Of a stretch of 9,235 nt of DNA, positions 6,211 through 9,235 are shown piece after piece. Position 1 is the stretch's first letter. Each line of letters begins with the position of its first letter. Origin of the DNA: Corynebacterium kroppenstedtii (GTDB lineage Bacteria; Actinomycetota; Actinomycetes; Mycobacteriales; Mycobacteriaceae); contig NZ_QFRA01000048.1 in NCBI RefSeq assembly GCF_003243515.1, positions 1-9,235 of the forward strand, given 5' to 3'. Position numbers and translations under genes: made by a program. Under the pieces are notes generated by a model. That model was not told the DNA's origin and searched no databases. It was given only the letters and a program-made list of their open reading frames with translations.

Positions 6211-8004
6211 TCAGTTCTTCGTTTCTTTCTTCTTCGGTTTAGCGTCGATGCCTGATTCTTTCCGCTGTTCAGGAGTGATGGGCGCTGGTGCATCAGTAAG
6301 AGGATCGACGCCACCACCGGACTTCGGGAATGCAATGACATCACGAATGGACTCAAAGCCACCCAACAAGGAGACAATACGATCCCATCCGAAGGCGATA
6401 CCACCGTGCGGCGGTGCACCGAACTTCATTGCCTCAAGGAGGAATCCGAACTTCTCCTGGGCTTCTTCGTCCGAAATACCCATGACATTGAACACACGCT
6501 GCTGCACGTCCGAGCGGTGAATACGGATTGAGCCGCCACCGATCTCGTTTCCGTTACACACGATGTCGTACGCGTAGGACAGTGCAGACCCAGGATCTTT
6601 ATCAAAGGAGTCCATGCACTCTGGCTTCGGGGACGTGAAGGCATGGTGGACGGCGGTCCATGCGGAGTGTCCTAAGGCCACGTCGCCTTCTGCCGTCGCG
6701 TCAGCTGCCGGCTCAAAGAGCGGAGCATCAACAACCCAGGTAAATGCCCAATCGCCTTCCTTGATAAGGCCCAGCTTCCGGGCAACTTCACCGCGGGCAG
6801 CGCCTAACAACGCGCGAGATGATTTAGCATCGCCGGCCGCGAAGAAAATGCAATCGCCAGGCTTGGCTCCGACATGGTCAGCGATACCTTCGCGTTCAGC
6901 GTCGGTAATGTTCTTTGCGACGGGGCCGGAGAGTTGGCCGTCGTCGCCAACGAGAATATAAGCCAGCCCTTTGGCACCGCGTTGCTTTGCCCAGTCCTGC
7001 CAGGCGTCCAACTGACGTCGCGGCTGGGAGGCTCCGCCCTCCATGACGATTGCGCCAACGTAGGGGTTCTGGAAGACACGGAATGTGGTGTTAGCGAAGA
7101 ACTCCGTGCACTCCACAATCTTGATGTCGAACCGGAGGTCAGGCTTATCCGACCCGTAGTACTTCATGGCGTCGGCGTAGGTCATGCGCGGGATCGGGGT
7201 CGGAATGTCGTAACCGATCTCTTTCCAAATGGCGGTGAGGATTTCCTCCGCGACGCTAATGACGTCGTCCTGGTCGACGAAGCTCATCTCGACGTCGAGC
7301 TGCGTGAACTCGGGCTGCCGATCGGCACGGAAATCTTCGTCGCGGTAGCAGCGTGCAATCTGGAAATACCGTTCCATGCCGCCAACCATCAGCAGCTGCT
7401 TAAACAGCTGAGGAGACTGCGGGAGAGCATAGAACGAGCCCGGACGTAAACGAGCCGGAACCAGGAAGTCACGCGCACCCTCCGGCGTCGACCGCGTCAA
7501 CGTGGGGGTTTCGATTTCGTGGAAGTCGTGCTTCAGGAGCACTGACCGCGCGGCCTGGTTGACATTCGAGCGGAGAACCAAGGCATCATGCTGGGTTTTC
7601 CGTCGAAGATCCAGGTAGCGATATTTGAGGCGAGTTTCCTCACCAACCTCCCCGGACGATGACTGATCATCGATCTGGAAAGGCAAAGCCTCCGACGCAT
7701 TCAGAATGGTCAGCTCATTGACGTTCAACTCGATGGCACCCGAATCCAAGTTAGGGTTCTCGGAGCCCTCGGGACGAGCGTCGACTACACCCGTCACCCG
7801 GATGCAGTACTCGCTGCGAAGGTGGTGCGCCTGTGCAGCAACATCAGAATAGCGGAAAACAACCTGCGCCAGACCCGATCGATCGCGTAAGTCAATGAAA
7901 ATCACGCCACCGTGATCACGACGACGAGCGACCCAGCCACTCAATGTCACGGTCTGGCCTACATGGTGAGAGCGAAGTTCACCGGCAAGGTGTGTGCGAT
8001 GCAC
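6211..8004 (-). CDS. aspS: Aspartyl-tRNA synthetase (bacterial type)
   Basis: This cytoplasmic class II synthetase charges tRNA-Asp with aspartate; actinobacterial forms are often non-discriminating and also charge tRNA-Asn. From GTG 8004 it is 597 residues, starting MHRTHLAGELR, the standard corynebacterial/mycobacterial N-terminus. The anticodon-binding OB fold comes first (SGWVARRRDHGGVIFIDLRD, about 22-41), then PQSPQ (195-199), motif 2 with RDE at about 221-223 followed by FRADRQPEFTQLDVE, the GAD insertion in the middle, and motif 3 FGWDR near residue 542. The tail is Lys-rich. The frame is open further upstream to a GTG at 8061, but the 19 extra residues do not resemble the family, and GGAAGGA lies seven bases before GTG 8004, so the shorter start is preferred. 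It is divergent from the zinc peptidase gene and first of three - strand genes. Confidence 0.97.
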   Translation of the reverse strand: MHRTHLAGELRSHHVGQTVTLSGWVARRRDHGGVIFIDLRDRSGLAQVVFRYSDVAAQAHHLRSEYCIRVTGVVDARPEGSENPNLDSGAIELNVNELTILNASEALPFQIDDQSSSGEVGEETRLKYRYLDLRRKTQHDALVLRSNVNQAARSVLLKHDFHEIETPTLTRSTPEGARDFLVPARLRPGSFYALPQSPQLFKQLLMVGGMERYFQIARCYRDEDFRADRQPEFTQLDVEMSFVDQDDVISVAEEILTAIWKEIGYDIPTPIPRMTYADAMKYYGSDKPDLRFDIKIVECTEFFANTTFRVFQNPYVGAIVMEGGASQPRRQLDAWQDWAKQRGAKGLAYILVGDDGQLSGPVAKNITDAEREGIADHVGAKPGDCIFFAAGDAKSSRALLGAARGEVARKLGLIKEGDWAFTWVVDAPLFEPAADATAEGDVALGHSAWTAVHHAFTSPKPECMDSFDKDPGSALSYAYDIVCNGNEIGGGSIRIHRSDVQQRVFNVMGISDEEAQEKFGFLLEAMKFGAPPHGGIAFGWDRIVSLLGGFESIRDVIAFPKSGGGVDPLTDAPAPITPEQRKESGIDAKPKKKETKN

Positions 8005-8011
8005 AGGGCAG

Positions 8012-8018
8012 TCCTTCC
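8012..8018 (-). promoter_or_regulatory. Ribosome binding site fixing the aspS start
   Basis: GGAAGGA on the - strand sits seven bases before GTG 8004. It decides against the longer reading from GTG 8061, which has no comparable site. Confidence 0.75.
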
Positions 8019-8042
8019 AAAATATCCTGAGAGATCTATCAC

Positions 8043-8099
8043 TAGAGTGAGGCGATACCACCTATAAACGGTTGTTGGCGCACTCGGCCCCTCACTCTA
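8043..8099 (-). repeat. Ten-base inverted repeat in the aspS leader
   Basis: On the + strand TAGAGTGAGG (8043-8052) and CCTCACTCTA (8090-8099) are perfect complements separated by 37 bases. In aspS mRNA started farther upstream they could pair into a long-looped hairpin ending about 40 bases before GTG 8004. An operator for the divergent gene pair is an alternative. No T-box features (specifier loop or TGG-containing antiterminator with a following terminator) were recognised. Confidence 0.4.
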
Positions 8100-8110
8100 C
8101 CCGATACCCG

Positions 8111-8116
8111 ATCCTA
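8111..8116 (-). promoter_or_regulatory. Candidate -10 element (TAGGAT) for aspS
   Basis: TAGGAT on the - strand fits the loose corynebacterial -10 pattern TANNNT and lies about 107 bases before GTG 8004, upstream of the inverted repeat. No clear -35 is present. A second candidate, TAGAGT (8099-8094), lies inside the repeat arm. The choice between them is open. Confidence 0.25.
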
Positions 8117-8166
8117 TTTGGCGTCCGGCTCTCTACTTCTGTGCAGCATTTGACAGAATATGAGAT

Positions 8167-9012
8167 GTGACGTTTAAGAATGATTTTCAGGCCTCGGGCT
8201 CGCGCGCTTCCCACGGTGGTGGACGGATCGCTGCAGGTGGTGGCATAGGCTCCATCGTTATAGTCGGCTTATACCTCCTACTTGGTGGAAATCCGGCTGA
8301 TCTCATTAATAGCAGTGACGGGGGTGGACACGACCAAGCCAACCGCAAGGAATGTAAATCTGGTGCTGACGCGAACAAATATGATCACTGCCGTGTCGAG
8401 TACACAGGCATTTCGCTGGACAGGGTGTGGAGCAGAATTTTGCCGGAACAGGCAAATATCGACTACACCAAGCCGGGCTTAACCCTATTTTCTGGGTCAA
8501 CCTCGACGGGGTGCGGGCAGGCTAGCTCCTCAACCGGCCCGTTCTATTGTCCCTCAGACTCCACAGCCTATTTCGATACGTCATTCTTCCAGCAGCTGAA
8601 AGACATGGGTGGCTCTAACGGGCCTTTTGCGCAGGAGTACGTCGTTGCCCATGAATTCGGGCACCATATCCAAAATCTTCAGGGCACGCTGGGATTGAGC
8701 GACTACAACAACCCGGGAGAAGACTCCAACGCTGTCAAGATGGAGCTTCAGGCGGATTGCTACGCCGGGATATGGGCGAACCATGCTGCTCGAAGTGATG
8801 ACGCGATCCTTGAACCACTCAGTGATGACCAAGTCCAGCAAGCAGTGACTACCGCCCAAGCCATTGGCGATGACGCCATCCAGAAACAATCGGGCCAGTC
8901 CGTCAACCCAGACCAGTGGACACACGGATCATCAGAAGAGCGTAAAAGTTCTTTCCTCAAGGGGTATAAGAACGGCACGATGAGCGCGTGTAAACAATCG
9001 TTTAACGAATAA
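8167..9012 (+). CDS. Neutral zinc metallopeptidase, YpfJ/KPN_02809 family, membrane-anchored
   Basis: The 281-residue protein has a short polar N-terminus rich in Gly, one hydrophobic segment (about 25-40, GSIVIVGLYLLLGG) that acts as a signal anchor, and an extracytoplasmic domain. The zinc site is HEFGH (162-166) in YVVAHEFGHHIQNLQG, with a downstream acidic ligand candidate Glu193 in MELQADCYAGIWAN. These two blocks are the hallmark of the family, whose substrates are not known. Cysteines at 63, 75, 116 and 128 lie in the exported part and could form disulfides. Length is near the usual 280-300. GTG 8167 is chosen because MTFKNDFQ matches remembered actinobacterial family members, but no strong Shine-Dalgarno precedes it, so leaderless or weak initiation is possible. 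It is divergent from aspS and followed 67 bases later by another + strand gene. Confidence 0.9.
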   Translation: MTFKNDFQASGSRASHGGGRIAAGGGIGSIVIVGLYLLLGGNPADLINSSDGGGHDQANRKECKSGADANKYDHCRVEYTGISLDRVWSRILPEQANIDYTKPGLTLFSGSTSTGCGQASSSTGPFYCPSDSTAYFDTSFFQQLKDMGGSNGPFAQEYVVAHEFGHHIQNLQGTLGLSDYNNPGEDSNAVKMELQADCYAGIWANHAARSDDAILEPLSDDQVQQAVTTAQAIGDDAIQKQSGQSVNPDQWTHGSSEERKSSFLKGYKNGTMSACKQSFNE

Positions 9013-9079
9013 CACGGTGGCTGCTTTTATACCGTCGACCACCGTCGAATACTGATTTATTAATCCTTAGGAGTTCACT

Positions 9080-9235
9080 ATGCCCGTCCGTGTCCCGACC
9101 CCGCACTCGTCGGCTGACTCAGATTCACCAGAATCAGATCGCGATAGGTTGGCTCGCGAACTTGCCATCCTCGTCGACGATTTTGACGGCACGATTACTT
9201 TTGACGACGATGTTATCGCTGCGCATTCCCACGAC
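9080..9235 (+). CDS. Probable FAD-linked oxidase (GlcD-like), N-terminal fragment cut by window end
   Basis: ATG 9080 follows TAGGAG (9068-9073) by six bases, a strong initiation site. The 52 codons present encode a Ser/Asp-rich lead (about 1-20) and then RLARELAILVDDF...ITFDDDVIAAHSHD. The pattern of a helix, a short loop, a 'tDpdviaayShD' element and then the window end resembles the N-terminus of FAD-binding oxidases related to glycolate oxidase GlcD or D-lactate dehydrogenase, just before their first nucleotide-binding stretch. I also recall a gene annotated this way beside the metallopeptidase and aspS in other corynebacteria. No catalytic residues are included, so the call is tentative. 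Confidence 0.5.
   Translation, partial: MPVRVPTPHSSADSDSPESDRDRLARELAILVDDFDGTITFDDDVIAAHSHD

Noticed and set aside
6874..7449. Long open frame antisense to aspS
   Set aside because: Shadow of a strongly conserved GC-rich gene; no start signal or recognisable domain.
8150..8179. TTGACA as the -35 of the zinc peptidase gene
   Set aside because: At 17-base spacing the -10 would fall inside the coding sequence.
9176..9201. DFDGTIT motif suggesting a HAD phosphatase
   Set aside because: It follows a Ser/Asp-rich lead and is followed by FDDDVIAAHSHD, which fits the N-terminus of FAD-linked oxidases better; HAD proteins usually have hydrophobic residues and a shorter lead before DxD.

Overview
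The window looks like a chromosomal segment of a Corynebacterium, probably of the C. diphtheriae / C. ulcerans / C. pseudotuberculosis type. This is inferred from the protein sequences, the moderate GC content, the remembered corynebacterial order zinc metallopeptidase - aspS - phosphotransferase - rarA, and several freshly broken genes. No database search was possible.

Left third (1-3336): a decaying, relatively AT-rich accessory locus. On the + strand lie a 5'-truncated FecCD-type metallophore permease (frameshifted at a G8 tract) and its FecE/FepC-type ATPase (frameshifted inside Walker A and again near the C-terminus). Convergent to them on the - strand are a small unrecognised gene (one probable frameshift) and, 59 bases after it, a gene that reads as an isonitrile (isocyanide) synthase of the Dit1/PvcA family. 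The latter carries two compensating frameshifts and an in-frame TAG. I count seven lesions in about 3.3 kb and none in the 5.8 kb to the right. The simplest reading is a former biosynthesis-plus-uptake cassette for a small metal-binding isonitrile-type product that is now being lost.

Right two thirds (3445-9235): an intact housekeeping block with higher GC. On the - strand, in transcription order, are aspS (aspartyl-tRNA synthetase), an APH-fold phosphotransferase and rarA (replication-associated AAA+ ATPase). Spacing is tight and the last two are almost certainly cotranscribed. Divergent from aspS, on the + strand, are a membrane-anchored neutral zinc metallopeptidase of the YpfJ/KPN_02809 family and the first 52 codons of a protein that looks like a FAD-linked oxidase. 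The aspS leader holds a 10-bp inverted repeat. No tRNA, rRNA, CRISPR array or transposase was seen.
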